Part shown: one piece after another, positions 15,036 through 22,923 of the stretch
Layout: every line of letters starts with the position of its first letter
Position numbering within the stretch: position 1 is the stretch's first letter
NCBI GenBank assembly: GCA_022768185.1
Contig: JALEMS010000027.1
Span: 1-32,859, forward strand
Length of the DNA stretch: 32,859 bases
Direction: 5' to 3'
DNA from: Clostridiales bacterium
GTDB taxonomy: Bacteria > Bacillota > Clostridia > Oscillospirales > Oscillospiraceae
Notes under the pieces: model-generated
Told to the model about the DNA's origin: nothing
Databases searched by the model: none
What the model saw: the letters and a program-made list of their open reading frames with translations, nothing else
Position numbers and translations under genes: made by a program

Positions 15036-15445
15036 CCGACTGGTTTGACATTCACATGACGCCCGACGAGCTGCAGCGCATGTCCGCGCTGGGTCTGGCA
15101 CACATCGGCGACGCCGTTTACGAACTGCTGGTACGCAGCTATCTGTGTACGCACGGCCGCGCCACCGGGCGCAACCTGCACCGCGACACCGTCGCCCTCG
15201 TCTGCGCCCCGGCGCAGGCCCGCGCCGTCAAGGCGCTGGAGCGCCGCCTGACACAGGAGGAACTGGCCGTATTCCGCCGCGGACGCAATGCAAAGGTCTC
15301 CGGCATCCCGCACGGTGCAACCGTCGGCGAGTATCACGCCGCCACCGGCCTTGAAGCCCTGTTTGGCTGGCTGTGGCTCACCGGCAGCCGTGACCGGCTC
15401 AGCGAGCTGTTTTCCGGTTTAATGGAGGCGCTGCATGCCGCTTGA
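15032..15445 (+). CDS. mrnC: Mini-ribonuclease III (MrnC)
   Basis: This 137-aa protein is an RNase III catalytic domain without a dsRNA-binding domain; in Bacillus it matures the 3' and 5' ends of 23S rRNA. LAHIGDAVYELLVRSY (about residues 22-38) holds the metal-binding acidic residues, and FRRGRNAKVSG and ATGLEALFGWLWL are family hallmarks. It begins with the ATGA overlap at the ftsK stop and overlaps the next gene by 11 nt, so all three are probably translated from one mRNA. In many Firmicutes mrnC sits beside cysS; that neighbour is absent here. Confidence 0.93.
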   Translation: MTDWFDIHMTPDELQRMSALGLAHIGDAVYELLVRSYLCTHGRATGRNLHRDTVALVCAPAQARAVKALERRLTQEELAVFRRGRNAKVSGIPHGATVGEYHAATGLEALFGWLWLTGSRDRLSELFSGLMEALHAA

Positions 15446-17195
15446 TTCTGTCGTCCTCTCCGGGCTGACCCGGGAGCTTTCATCGGCGCTGACCGGCGCG
15501 CGCGTGGACAAAATCCGCCAGCCGGAGCGAGACACCGTCATACTTGCCCTGCGCGGCCCCGCCGGCCCCTGCCGTCTGCTGTTGTGCGCCGGCGTGGGAA
15601 ACGCCAGAATCCACCTCACCGCGCAGGACTACGAAAATCCGCAGCAGCCGCCCATGTTCTGTATGCTGCTGCGCAAGCATCTGGGCGGGGCGCGCATCGC
15701 CGCCGTCTCCCAGCCGGCCTGGGAGCGTCTGGTGTTCCTGGATTTTGACGCCTACGACGAAATGGGCGCACCCGTCAAAAAGCGGCTGATCCTGGAGCTG
15801 ATCGGCCGCGGAACCAACCTCATCCTCACGGACGAGGCCGGTCGCATCCTCGACTGTATGCGCCGCGCCGACATGGAGATGAGTCCGGCCCGTCCCATTT
15901 TGCCGGGGCTGTTCTATCAGCTGCCGGGCCGTCAGGACAAGCCACTGTTTTTCGAAACGGACCCGGCGCAGCTTGCCCGGCTCTGGCAGGACGCACCGCG
16001 GGACGCGGCCGCCGACGAATGGCTGCTGCGCACGTTTGCGGGCCTGTCTCCCGTACTGTGCCGCGAGCTGTGCCAGCGCGGGCTGGGCGAGCCTTCGCCG
16101 CGCATCTGCGCGCTGACCGAAGCACAGCGCACAGGCTTTCCGCTGCTGCTGGCATCGTTTGCCGAATCGGTGCGCGCCGGCGAGCTGACGCCAACGCTGC
16201 TGACACTGGACGGCCAGCCGCGGGACTTCAGCTTCCTGCCGCTGACGCAGTACGGCGCGCAGGCCGAATTTCAGCTCTTCCAGGATTTTTCCGCCCTGCT
16301 TGAGGCCTTCTATGCGCGCCGCGCCCGCGCCGAAAGCATGCGCTGCCGCGCGCGGGAGCTGACGCACACGGTACGTGTGCTGCGCGATCGCACTGCGCGC
16401 AAGCTGGCCCTGCAGCAGGAGGAGCTGCGCAAGGCCGCCGGACGCGAGCAGTACCGCCGGATGGGCGACCTTGTTACAGCCAACCTCTACCGCCTCAAGC
16501 GCGGCGACACGAGCCTCACCGCCCCGGACTACTGGCAGGACGGCGCGCCGGAGGTAACGGTCGCGCTCGATCCCCTCAAATCGCCCCAGCAGAACGCCGC
16601 AGCCTTCTATAAGGAATATAACCGCATGAAGTCGGCCGAGCATTACCTCACCGGACTGTCCGCCCGGGCCGAACGTGACCTGGAATACCTCGACTCCGTG
16701 CTCGACGAACTGGAGCGCGCCGCCGTTCCGGCGGAGCTGGAGGAGATCCGGCGGGAGCTGACGGAAACCGGCTTTCTCCGGCGTGCCGGCACGCAGAAGA
16801 AGCAGAAGCCCCGCCCGCGCGAGCCGCTGCGCTATCTCTCGTCCGGCGGGCTGGAGATCCTCGTCGGCCGCGGCAACACACAGAACGACGAGCTGACCTT
16901 CCGCATGGCGCGGCGCGGCGACATCTGGCTGCACGCCAAGGACATCCCCGGCAGCCACGTTTTGCTGCGCACCCCCAACGGACAGGCGGACGAAGTGAGC
17001 CTGCGCGAGGCCGCCTCCCTCGCCGCGCTGCACTCGAGGGCGCGCGGAGCCGGCTCCGTCGACGTGGACTGGACGCCGGTGCGTCTGGTGAAAAAGCCGT
17101 CCGGCGCACTGCCCGGCAAGGTCATCTACACCGGACAGCACACCGTATCCGCCGTGCCGGACGAAGCGCTGGCTGAAAGGCTCCTCCTGCGCTGA
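15435..17195 (+). CDS. rqcH: RqcH/Rqc2 homolog (NFACT protein, FbpA family)
   Basis: This 586-aa protein belongs to the bacterial ribosome quality control factors. They bind stalled 50S subunits with peptidyl-tRNA and direct C-terminal alanine tailing. The NFACT-N domain occupies about the first 200 residues (LTRELSSALTGARVDKIRQP; LIGRGTNLILTD). A helical coiled-coil middle (about 280-420, RMKSAEHYL) and the NFACT-R domain follow (about 460-570, GRGNTQNDELTFRMA and IWLHAKDIPGSHVLL). GGAGG (15424-15428) lies 6 nt before ATG 15435, inside the end of mrnC. Older annotations call such proteins fibronectin-binding. It is the last gene of the ftsK-mrnC-rqcH run. Confidence 0.93.
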   Translation: MPLDSVVLSGLTRELSSALTGARVDKIRQPERDTVILALRGPAGPCRLLLCAGVGNARIHLTAQDYENPQQPPMFCMLLRKHLGGARIAAVSQPAWERLVFLDFDAYDEMGAPVKKRLILELIGRGTNLILTDEAGRILDCMRRADMEMSPARPILPGLFYQLPGRQDKPLFFETDPAQLARLWQDAPRDAAADEWLLRTFAGLSPVLCRELCQRGLGEPSPRICALTEAQRTGFPLLLASFAESVRAGELTPTLLTLDGQPRDFSFLPLTQYGAQAEFQLFQDFSALLEAFYARRARAESMRCRARELTHTVRVLRDRTARKLALQQEELRKAAGREQYRRMGDLVTANLYRLKRGDTSLTAPDYWQDGAPEVTVALDPLKSPQQNAAAFYKEYNRMKSAEHYLTGLSARAERDLEYLDSVLDELERAAVPAELEEIRRELTETGFLRRAGTQKKQKPRPREPLRYLSSGGLEILVGRGNTQNDELTFRMARRGDIWLHAKDIPGSHVLLRTPNGQADEVSLREAASLAALHSRARGAGSVDVDWTPVRLVKKPSGALPGKVIYTGQHTVSAVPDEALAERLLLR

Positions 17196-17241
17196 GCTGC
17201 AGGGCTGCGAAAGCGGAACGATCCGAACCTGCTGATTGATG

Positions 17242-17280
17242 AAAAAATACCGTCTGCTGAACATGCAGACGGTATTTTTT
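17242..17280. terminator. Bidirectional terminator between rqcH and the MFS gene
   Basis: A perfect 16-bp stem pairs 17242-17257 with 17265-17280 around a 7-nt loop, with six A on the left arm and six T on the right arm. It can end both the rqcH transcript and the convergent MFS transcript. Confidence 0.93.
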
Positions 17281-17363
17281 CCTCCATGATGTTTTCTGTC
17301 CCTGCGGCGGAGCCGGCTTCTGTGCCATGCGCTTCCTCAAGGCTGTTCGCGGTGCTTTCCTTT

Positions 17364-18596
17364 TCAGTGCCGCGCGTCCTGCGCATGTTTTTTCTGCCAG
17401 ACAAACGAGGACGGATGCCGCCGGCCCCAGAACACGTACAGCAGCACCGACAGTACCGTTGCCAGCGCTATGAGCAAAAACATGCTCTGATAGCCGAGCC
17501 GCGCAATCAGTGCGCCCGCAATTCCGGCGCCGCAGCCCATGCCCAGATCATAAGCGCACAGGAAGGTGGAATTTGCGCTGCCGCGCCGTTCCGGCGGCGC
17601 GATATGCACGGCCATTGACTGCAGCGCCGGCTCGATCCCGCCAAAGGCATATCCGGCCAGCACTGCCGAGAGCAGAAAGCACACCCGGTTCGGCGCCACG
17701 GCCAGCAGCACCAATGCAATCAGCATCGCCGCGTTGCAGGAATAGACGAAAATGCCCTCTCCCCTCCGATCGGCCACCTTGCCAACCGTCAGGCGCACAA
17801 CGACCAGCATCACCGCCGTGATGAGGAAGAATATGCCGCCGCTCGGCAGCCCGTTGTCCGCGGCATATTTTGACAGGAAGTTTTCAATCGACCCCCAGGT
17901 CAGCAGGAACGCCACGCAGATGACCGAGGCCGGTACGGCGTCGGCGTCGATCAGACCGCGCAGCCGCAGCGGCTGCTTTGCCGCAAGCTGCGGACGCTTC
18001 GTCCGTATCACCAGAAACAGCACAAACGACAGCAGCATAAAGCCGGAAGAAACGCCAAACATCAGCGCAAAGCTGATCCGCTTCAGCGCCAGACCCAGCG
18101 CCGGGGCCATCGAGGTAGCCAGCGCGGTGGCCATGCCGAAATAGCCCATACCCTCGGCAAAATGCTCACGCGTGAGAGAGTCGGAGGCGATGGTCGCCGT
18201 GGCCGTATTGGAAAAGGCCAGCGACACGCCGTGCAGCATGCGGCATACCAGCGCAAGCGCAACCGCCATCAGTACGGAATAGCCAAGCCCCGCCAACGCG
18301 GTCGACAGCATATATCCCAGCGGCATGAGGAACATCCCCGTCAGACCGATCATCAGCACGCTTTTGCGTCTCCCATTGTTGAGCAGCCATCCGACGAATG
18401 GGCGCAGAAGAATCGCAATGATCGAAAACAGAAGCGCCGCTATGCCGGCAACGCTCTCATCCTGTCCGAGCACATCCTGCAGGAAGATCGGAAAGGTGGT
18501 AAGCACCATGATGTGGTTCATGAAAACAAGAAAATTGATCACAATGATAAGGACAAAACTGCGCGTCCACAACGTTGCTTTTCTTTCACCGGGCAT
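17364..18596 (-). CDS. Major facilitator superfamily transporter (12-TM, drug-exporter type)
   Basis: This 410-aa protein has about twelve hydrophobic helices and a central basic loop (about residue 200), the usual size for MFS efflux or sugar transporters. The loop after helix 2 (GWLLNNGRRKSVLMIG) is the MFS motif A position; its second-half counterpart is VGKVADRRG. The ATG at 18596 has AAAGGAGA about 10 nt upstream. Substrate cannot be read from the sequence. A 150-nt leader with a large hairpin precedes it (see the hairpin entry), suggesting attenuation-type control. Its transcription is probably separate from the mutY operon upstream because of a promoter at 18753-18781. Confidence 0.85.
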   Translation of the reverse strand: MPGERKATLWTRSFVLIIVINFLVFMNHIMVLTTFPIFLQDVLGQDESVAGIAALLFSIIAILLRPFVGWLLNNGRRKSVLMIGLTGMFLMPLGYMLSTALAGLGYSVLMAVALALVCRMLHGVSLAFSNTATATIASDSLTREHFAEGMGYFGMATALATSMAPALGLALKRISFALMFGVSSGFMLLSFVLFLVIRTKRPQLAAKQPLRLRGLIDADAVPASVICVAFLLTWGSIENFLSKYAADNGLPSGGIFFLITAVMLVVVRLTVGKVADRRGEGIFVYSCNAAMLIALVLLAVAPNRVCFLLSAVLAGYAFGGIEPALQSMAVHIAPPERRGSANSTFLCAYDLGMGCGAGIAGALIARLGYQSMFLLIALATVLSVLLYVFWGRRHPSSFVWQKKHAQDARH

Positions 18597-18634
18597 AGAC
18601 TTTCATCTCCTTTTCCGCAGCGCCATACATACAG

Positions 18635-18696
18635 AAAAGCAGTGTGCAGCCGGAGGGTCAGTTGGACTTATGCCCCTTCGGCTGCACACTGCTTTT
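18635..18696 (-). promoter_or_regulatory. Large hairpin in the MFS gene leader (possible attenuator)
   Basis: Bases 18635-18652 are exactly complementary to 18679-18696 (18 bp), and the pairing continues inward with a mismatch (GAGGG/CCCCTT). Read on the minus strand the hairpin ends in TTTTCTGTATG, like an intrinsic terminator, 38 nt before the MFS start. A smaller hairpin (18720-18725 with 18729-18734, GCCGCA/TGCGGC) precedes it and shares the GCAGTGTGC core, so the two could compete for pairing. No known riboswitch class was recognised. Confidence 0.5.
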
Positions 18697-18752
18697 ACAT
18701 GACAAATATGAACTTTAACGCCGCACACTGCGGCAGACGCTGCATCTTATAT

Positions 18753-18781
18753 ATTTTATATGTAGCAAATTTCCACGTAAA
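18753..18781 (-). promoter_or_regulatory. Promoter upstream of the MFS leader
   Basis: On the minus strand, TTTACG (18781-18776), a 17-nt spacer and TAAAAT (18758-18753). A shifted alternative, TTGCAT-17-TACATA, overlaps it. Transcription would start near 18746 and give a leader of about 150 nt. Confidence 0.5.
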
Positions 18782-18841
18782 ATGCAAAGGTGATTTTTCA
18801 CAAACTTACGCTGCGAATTCTTGTGTACTTTCCCGGCCCGC

Positions 18842-19873
18842 TCACGCGCCGTCCATCAAAAACTGCCGGAATGCCGTCGGCAGCGAGATCTCCCGCGCCA
18901 TACGCGCTGCATCGGCCCACTCGAGCTGCGGCGCGGCAGCGGCACAGCGGATGTAGTAACCGGTCATATCCCACTGAATGTGCGTAAAAATATGCTGCTT
19001 CCGGCTGCTGCGCGTCAGCTCCATCGGCCGGCAGTTCCATTGCTCTGCCAGCGCGAGCGCCTGCTGCGCCGTCAGTGCGCCGGGTACGTTCGGCAGCTCC
19101 CACAGGCCCGCCAGCAGCCCTTCGTCCGGCCGGCGACGCACGGCGCAGGCGTCCTCAAACGTGAGGATGAGCACGGTGCGCTGCTCGTGCCGGCGCGGCT
19201 TTTTCTCCGCGCGCACGGGCAGCGTGCGCCAGCGCTCTCCCTCGCAGGCGCGGCAGACAGCGCGCACCGGGCAGCGGGCGCACTGCGGCGCGCCGTTCGG
19301 CAGGCACACCGTCGCCCCCAGCTCCATCAGCGCCTGCGTGAAGTCGCCGCAGCGCCCCGGCGGATACACCGCCGCCAGCGCCTCAAATGCTGCGCGCTTC
19401 GTCCGGGCCTGCGTGACGTCCTGCTCCGAGCCGGTCAGCCGCGCCCACACGCGCAGGACGTTGCCATCCACGGCCGGCGTCGGCTGCTCAAAGCAGATCG
19501 AGCAGATGGCTCCGGCCGTGTAGGCTCCGATGCCCGGCAGGGTCTGCAGCGCGGCAAAATCCGTTGGGAACTGTCCACCGTGCTCCTGCAGCAGAACGTT
19601 GGCCGCACGCTTGAGGTTGCGCGCGCGGGAATAATAGCCCAGCCCCTCCCAGAGCTTGTTGAGCCGGTCGTCCTCACAGGCCGCCAACGCCTCCAGCGTC
19701 GGCAACGCCTCCAGAAAGCGCCGGTAATAGCCGCGCACCGCCTCCACGCGCGTCTGCTGCAGCATGATTTCCGACACCCAGACGTGATACGGCTCGCGGT
19801 CGGCGCGCCAGGGCAGAATGCGCTTTTCCCGATCATACCACGGCAGCAGCAGCGCCGGTAACTGTTCCAGCAT
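18842..19873 (-). CDS. mutY: A/G-specific adenine glycosylase MutY
   Basis: This 343-aa DNA repair enzyme removes adenine mispaired with 8-oxoguanine. HhH-GPD domain: catalytic E35 in WVSEIMLQQTRV, the helix-hairpin-helix LPGIGAYTAGAI, and the Asp of TPAVDGNVLRVW. The iron-sulfur ligands are CLPNGAPQCARCPVRAVC (spacing Cx7Cx2Cx5C; the first gap is one longer than in E. coli). A C-terminal NUDIX-like domain (about 220-340) reads 8-oxoG. ATG 19873 was chosen because GGAGG (19881-19885) is 7 nt upstream; a longer reading to 19915 has no site. It is the last gene of the rpe operon, 87 nt after the ArsC-like gene and behind a hairpin. Confidence 0.95.
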   Translation of the reverse strand: MLEQLPALLLPWYDREKRILPWRADREPYHVWVSEIMLQQTRVEAVRGYYRRFLEALPTLEALAACEDDRLNKLWEGLGYYSRARNLKRAANVLLQEHGGQFPTDFAALQTLPGIGAYTAGAICSICFEQPTPAVDGNVLRVWARLTGSEQDVTQARTKRAAFEALAAVYPPGRCGDFTQALMELGATVCLPNGAPQCARCPVRAVCRACEGERWRTLPVRAEKKPRRHEQRTVLILTFEDACAVRRRPDEGLLAGLWELPNVPGALTAQQALALAEQWNCRPMELTRSSRKQHIFTHIQWDMTGYYIRCAAAAPQLEWADAARMAREISLPTAFRQFLMDGA

Positions 19874-19896
19874 ATGGTTTCCTCCCGAATAAACGT

Positions 19897-19937
19897 CTGC
19901 CGGGACGCCGCGCACCCTTCGCGCCGCGTCCCGGCAG
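19897..19937 (-). terminator. Hairpin between the ArsC-like gene and mutY
   Basis: An 11-bp stem pairs CTGCCGGGACG (19897-19907) with CGTCCCGGCAG (19927-19937). On the minus strand it is followed by ACGTTTATTC, with no real U run, so it is more likely a partial terminator or mRNA processing/stability element than a full stop. Confidence 0.45.
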
Positions 19938-19960
19938 CCTCATCCCGACCGGTCCGGGTC

Positions 19961-20293
19961 TTATTCCCACGTTCCCCAGACCTCCGGACAATAGCCGACG
20001 GTGGCCTTCTTTCCGTTTCGAACGACCGGCGTGCGCAGCAGGCGCGGGTCGTCCAGCACGTGGGCGACGCGATCCTCGTCGCGCGCCAGATACTGCAGCA
20101 GCGCATAGTCCGGCGCCTTCTCATCCAGCAGCGCATCGAACCCGACCGCCGCCTTCACGCTCATCAGCTCGCCGCGGCTGATGCCGTATTTAAGCAGATC
20201 GATGTACTGATATTTGATCCGGCGCTCCTTGAACCAGCGCTCGGCCTTTTTCGTATCAAAGCATTTGGACTTGCCGAAGATCTGTATGTTCAC
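19961..20293 (-). CDS. ArsC/Spx-family protein (arsenate reductase-like)
   Basis: This 110-aa thioredoxin-fold protein begins MNIQIFGKSKCFDTKK. A single N-terminal cysteine (C11, in CFDT rather than CxxC) is followed by the ArsC-type helix AERWFKERRIKYQYIDLL. Towards the end it has LLRTPVVRNGKKATVGY, containing the conserved Arg and cis-Pro region of ArsC/YffB/Spx proteins. Arsenate reduction is not implied, as no ars genes are near. The start is GTG 20293, overlapping the dipeptidase stop (GTGA), with GGAG (20302-20305) 8 nt upstream, indicating translational coupling. Confidence 0.82.
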   Translation of the reverse strand: MNIQIFGKSKCFDTKKAERWFKERRIKYQYIDLLKYGISRGELMSVKAAVGFDALLDEKAPDYALLQYLARDEDRVAHVLDDPRLLRTPVVRNGKKATVGYCPEVWGTWE

Positions 20294-21204
20294 AGTGCAC
20301 GCTCCATAAAGCTCATGAGATTGTTGTAAAAAATATCCTGTGCCAGCCGCTCCGGCCAGCCGCGGCAAAGCATGGCCTCATACAGCCGTTCCAGGTCCTG
20401 TACACCGGAGATCCCGCGGGCGGACTGTCCGTCCATCCCGTCGAAATCACAGCCGAGGCACACCGCCCGCTCGCCGCCCAGCGCAAGAAAATGCTCCATA
20501 TGCGCCAGCACTGCCGGGATATCCTGCCCCAGCCCGAGAAACGGCGGATACAGTGCGATGCCTGCACAGCCGCCGGTGCGTATCAGCGCGGAAAACTGCG
20601 CGTCCGTCAGGTTGCGGACATGGTCGGCCAGCGCGCGGGCGTTGGAGTGGCTGGCAAAAACGGGACGCCGCGCGACCTCGAGCACATCCCAGAAGGTGCG
20701 CTCCGAGCCGTGCGACACATCGATGGCCACACCCAGCGCCTGCGCCTGCGGCACAAATATGCGCCCGGCCGCCGTCAGCCCTCCGCCGCCATCCGCGGCC
20801 GCGCCGGCCAGTGCGTTCGAGCGGTTCCATGTCAGCGTCAGCACGCGCAGACCGCGTTTTTGCGCTGCGCGCAGCCCCGCCATGGAGCAGCCGACCAGTT
20901 CCGCTCCCTCGGCAGAGAGAAAGGCCGCAATCTGCCCGTCAGCCGCCGCCCGCCGTGCCTGCTGCGCCGAGCGGCACAGCCGCGCCGGGCAACCCGGCTG
21001 CGACAGCTCCTCCAGAAACCGCTCCGCCGTCCGATGCCAGAATTCCGGACATGCCGCCTCCGGCTGCGTCCAGACCGCAAAAATCTGGGCCGCAGGCCGG
21101 TAGGCGTGCAGCCGTTCGAGATCGAGCTGTTTTGTCTCACAGCGCCGGAGCGCTCCGGGCGCGGTGAGCGAATCGCAGTGCGCGTCAAACAGCGGCGCCG
21201 CCAA
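20290..21204 (-). CDS. Membrane dipeptidase-like protein (peptidase family M19)
   Basis: This 304-aa protein has the amidohydrolase-type barrel of renal dipeptidases, zinc enzymes that split dipeptides, including some with a D-residue. Visible ligand motifs are DAHCDS (HxD, residues 8-13), SAEGAE (bridging Glu), AIDVSHGSE and FASHSNARAL (His ligands) and CDFDGMDG. No signal peptide, so probably cytoplasmic. The start is TTG 21204 with GGAGG (21213-21217) about 8 nt upstream, located in the end of the RNase J gene. It overlaps the ArsC-like gene by 4 nt. Confidence 0.9.
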   Translation of the reverse strand: MAAPLFDAHCDSLTAPGALRRCETKQLDLERLHAYRPAAQIFAVWTQPEAACPEFWHRTAERFLEELSQPGCPARLCRSAQQARRAAADGQIAAFLSAEGAELVGCSMAGLRAAQKRGLRVLTLTWNRSNALAGAAADGGGGLTAAGRIFVPQAQALGVAIDVSHGSERTFWDVLEVARRPVFASHSNARALADHVRNLTDAQFSALIRTGGCAGIALYPPFLGLGQDIPAVLAHMEHFLALGGERAVCLGCDFDGMDGQSARGISGVQDLERLYEAMLCRGWPERLAQDIFYNNLMSFMERAL

Positions 21205-21207
21205 GGC

Positions 21208-22866
21208 TCAGACCTCCATGATGACCGGCAGAATCATCGGACTGCGGCGGGTCTGCTTGTAGAGATAGCCGGACAGATCCTGCTTGACGCGGCCCTTGAT
21301 ACCGGCCCAGTCGGTGATGTGCTTGCGCGCGCAGGCGTCAATGCTCTCAAGCACGATACGGCGCAGCTCATCCAGGAGCTTGTCGGATTCCTTGACGTAG
21401 ACAAAGCCGCGCGTGACGATATCCGGGCCGGAAATAACCGAACCGTCCTCGCTGGAGACCGTCACCACCGCAACCACCATACCCTCGTCGGCAAGGTGCT
21501 TGCGGTCGCGCAGCACAACGCTGCCGACGTCGCCGACGCTCGTACCGTCCACCAATACCTTACCGGCCGTGACCGTACCGTTTTCGCGGATGGTCTTCTT
21601 CGTCAACTCGATGACGTGGCCGATATCGCTGACGACAATGTTCTTCGGATCAATGCCCATGCCGCGCGCCAGCTCCGCGTGACGGCAGAGCATGCGCCGC
21701 TCGCCGTGCACGGGGATAAAAAAGCGCGGGCGGGTCAGTGCGATCATCATCTTCAGCTCCTCCTGGCAGGCGTGGCCGGAGACGTGCAGATCATAGAATT
21801 TATCGTAGCAAACCTCTGCGCCCTTGGAAAACAGCTCGTCGATGACGCGGGTGATGGTCAGCTCATTGCCGGGGATGGCCGAGGCCGAGATAATGACGCG
21901 GTCGCCGGCGTCGATCTCCACCTGCTTATGGCCGGAAAAGGCCATGCGGTACAGTGCGGACATGCTCTCGCCCTGGCTGCCGGTACAGATGATGCACAGC
22001 TTGCTGCGCGGGTAGTTCTTGATCTTGTCCATGTCGATGAGAACGCCCGCGGGGATGTCGATATACCCCAGCTCCTGCGAAACCTTGATGATGTTCTCCA
22101 TGCTGCGCCCGGTGATACCGACCTTGCGCTTGTGCCGCGCCGCAATGTTGACGATCTGCTGGATGCGGTGCACATTGGAGGCAAAGGTCGTGATGATGAT
22201 GCGCTTGTCGCAGCCGGAAAACAGCTTTTCAAAGCCCTCTCCCACCCGGCTCTCCGACTCGGAATGTCCCGGGCGCTCTATGTTGGTGCTGTCCGACAGC
22301 AGGCACAGCACGCCCTCCTTGCCCAGCTGGCCGAAGCGCGCGATGTCGGCAATGCCGCCCTGCACGGGCGTAACGTCGATCTTGAAGTCGCCCGTCTGGA
22401 TCACGACGCCCAGCGGCGTGTGCAGCGCGACAGCCACAGCGTCGGCGATGGAGTGGTTGACGTGGATCAGCTCCACCTCCATGCACCCGGCACGGAAGCT
22501 CTCGCCCGCCTCCATGGTGACGATCTTCACCTTCTCGAGCAGGCCGAACTCCGCCAGCTTGATCTTCACCAGCCCCGCAGTCAGGCGGGTGGTGTAGATC
22601 GGCGCGGACAGCTCCTGCAGCACATACGGCAGCGCGCCGATGTGATCCTCATGTCCGTGCGTGAGCACGATAGCCCGTATCTTTTTGGCGTTTTCCTTCA
22701 GGTAGGTGACGTCCGGGATGACCATGTCGATGCCGTACATCTCCTCGTCCGGAAAGCCCATACCGCAGTCGACCACCACAATGTCACTGCCGTACTGATA
22801 GGCCGTCATGTTCTTGCCGATCTCGCCGAGTCCGCCGAGCGGAATGATTTTCAGTTTTGATGCCAT
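21208..22866 (-). CDS. rnj: Ribonuclease J
   Basis: This 552-aa metallo-beta-lactamase/beta-CASP ribonuclease has 5'-to-3' exonuclease and endonuclease activity in mRNA decay and rRNA maturation. The zinc-binding HGHEDH (H70-H75) and IQTGDFKID are present. The beta-CASP part includes LLSDSTNIERPGHSESE and GSQGE. The C-terminal domain (about 450-552) ends PMILPVIMEV. Length matches the family (about 555). ATG 22866 has AAGGAG about 13 nt upstream, which is long but the only candidate. Only one RNase J copy is seen here, so J1/J2 identity is not assigned. Confidence 0.95.
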   Translation of the reverse strand: MASKLKIIPLGGLGEIGKNMTAYQYGSDIVVVDCGMGFPDEEMYGIDMVIPDVTYLKENAKKIRAIVLTHGHEDHIGALPYVLQELSAPIYTTRLTAGLVKIKLAEFGLLEKVKIVTMEAGESFRAGCMEVELIHVNHSIADAVAVALHTPLGVVIQTGDFKIDVTPVQGGIADIARFGQLGKEGVLCLLSDSTNIERPGHSESESRVGEGFEKLFSGCDKRIIITTFASNVHRIQQIVNIAARHKRKVGITGRSMENIIKVSQELGYIDIPAGVLIDMDKIKNYPRSKLCIICTGSQGESMSALYRMAFSGHKQVEIDAGDRVIISASAIPGNELTITRVIDELFSKGAEVCYDKFYDLHVSGHACQEELKMMIALTRPRFFIPVHGERRMLCRHAELARGMGIDPKNIVVSDIGHVIELTKKTIRENGTVTAGKVLVDGTSVGDVGSVVLRDRKHLADEGMVVAVVTVSSEDGSVISGPDIVTRGFVYVKESDKLLDELRRIVLESIDACARKHITDWAGIKGRVKQDLSGYLYKQTRRSPMILPVIMEV

Positions 22867-22923
22867 TGAATTTGATTACTCCTTAAATCTTTCACATCAG
22901 GCGTGCAGCCACGCCTGGAATTT

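Noticed and set aside
15480..17264. 594-codon open frame on the minus strand
   Set aside because: Antisense to rqcH, which is unambiguous, and it would cross the bidirectional terminator.
20491..22860. 789-codon open frame on the plus strand
   Set aside because: Antisense to the dipeptidase and RNase J genes; its sequence is a low-information shadow rich in His, Arg and Asp.
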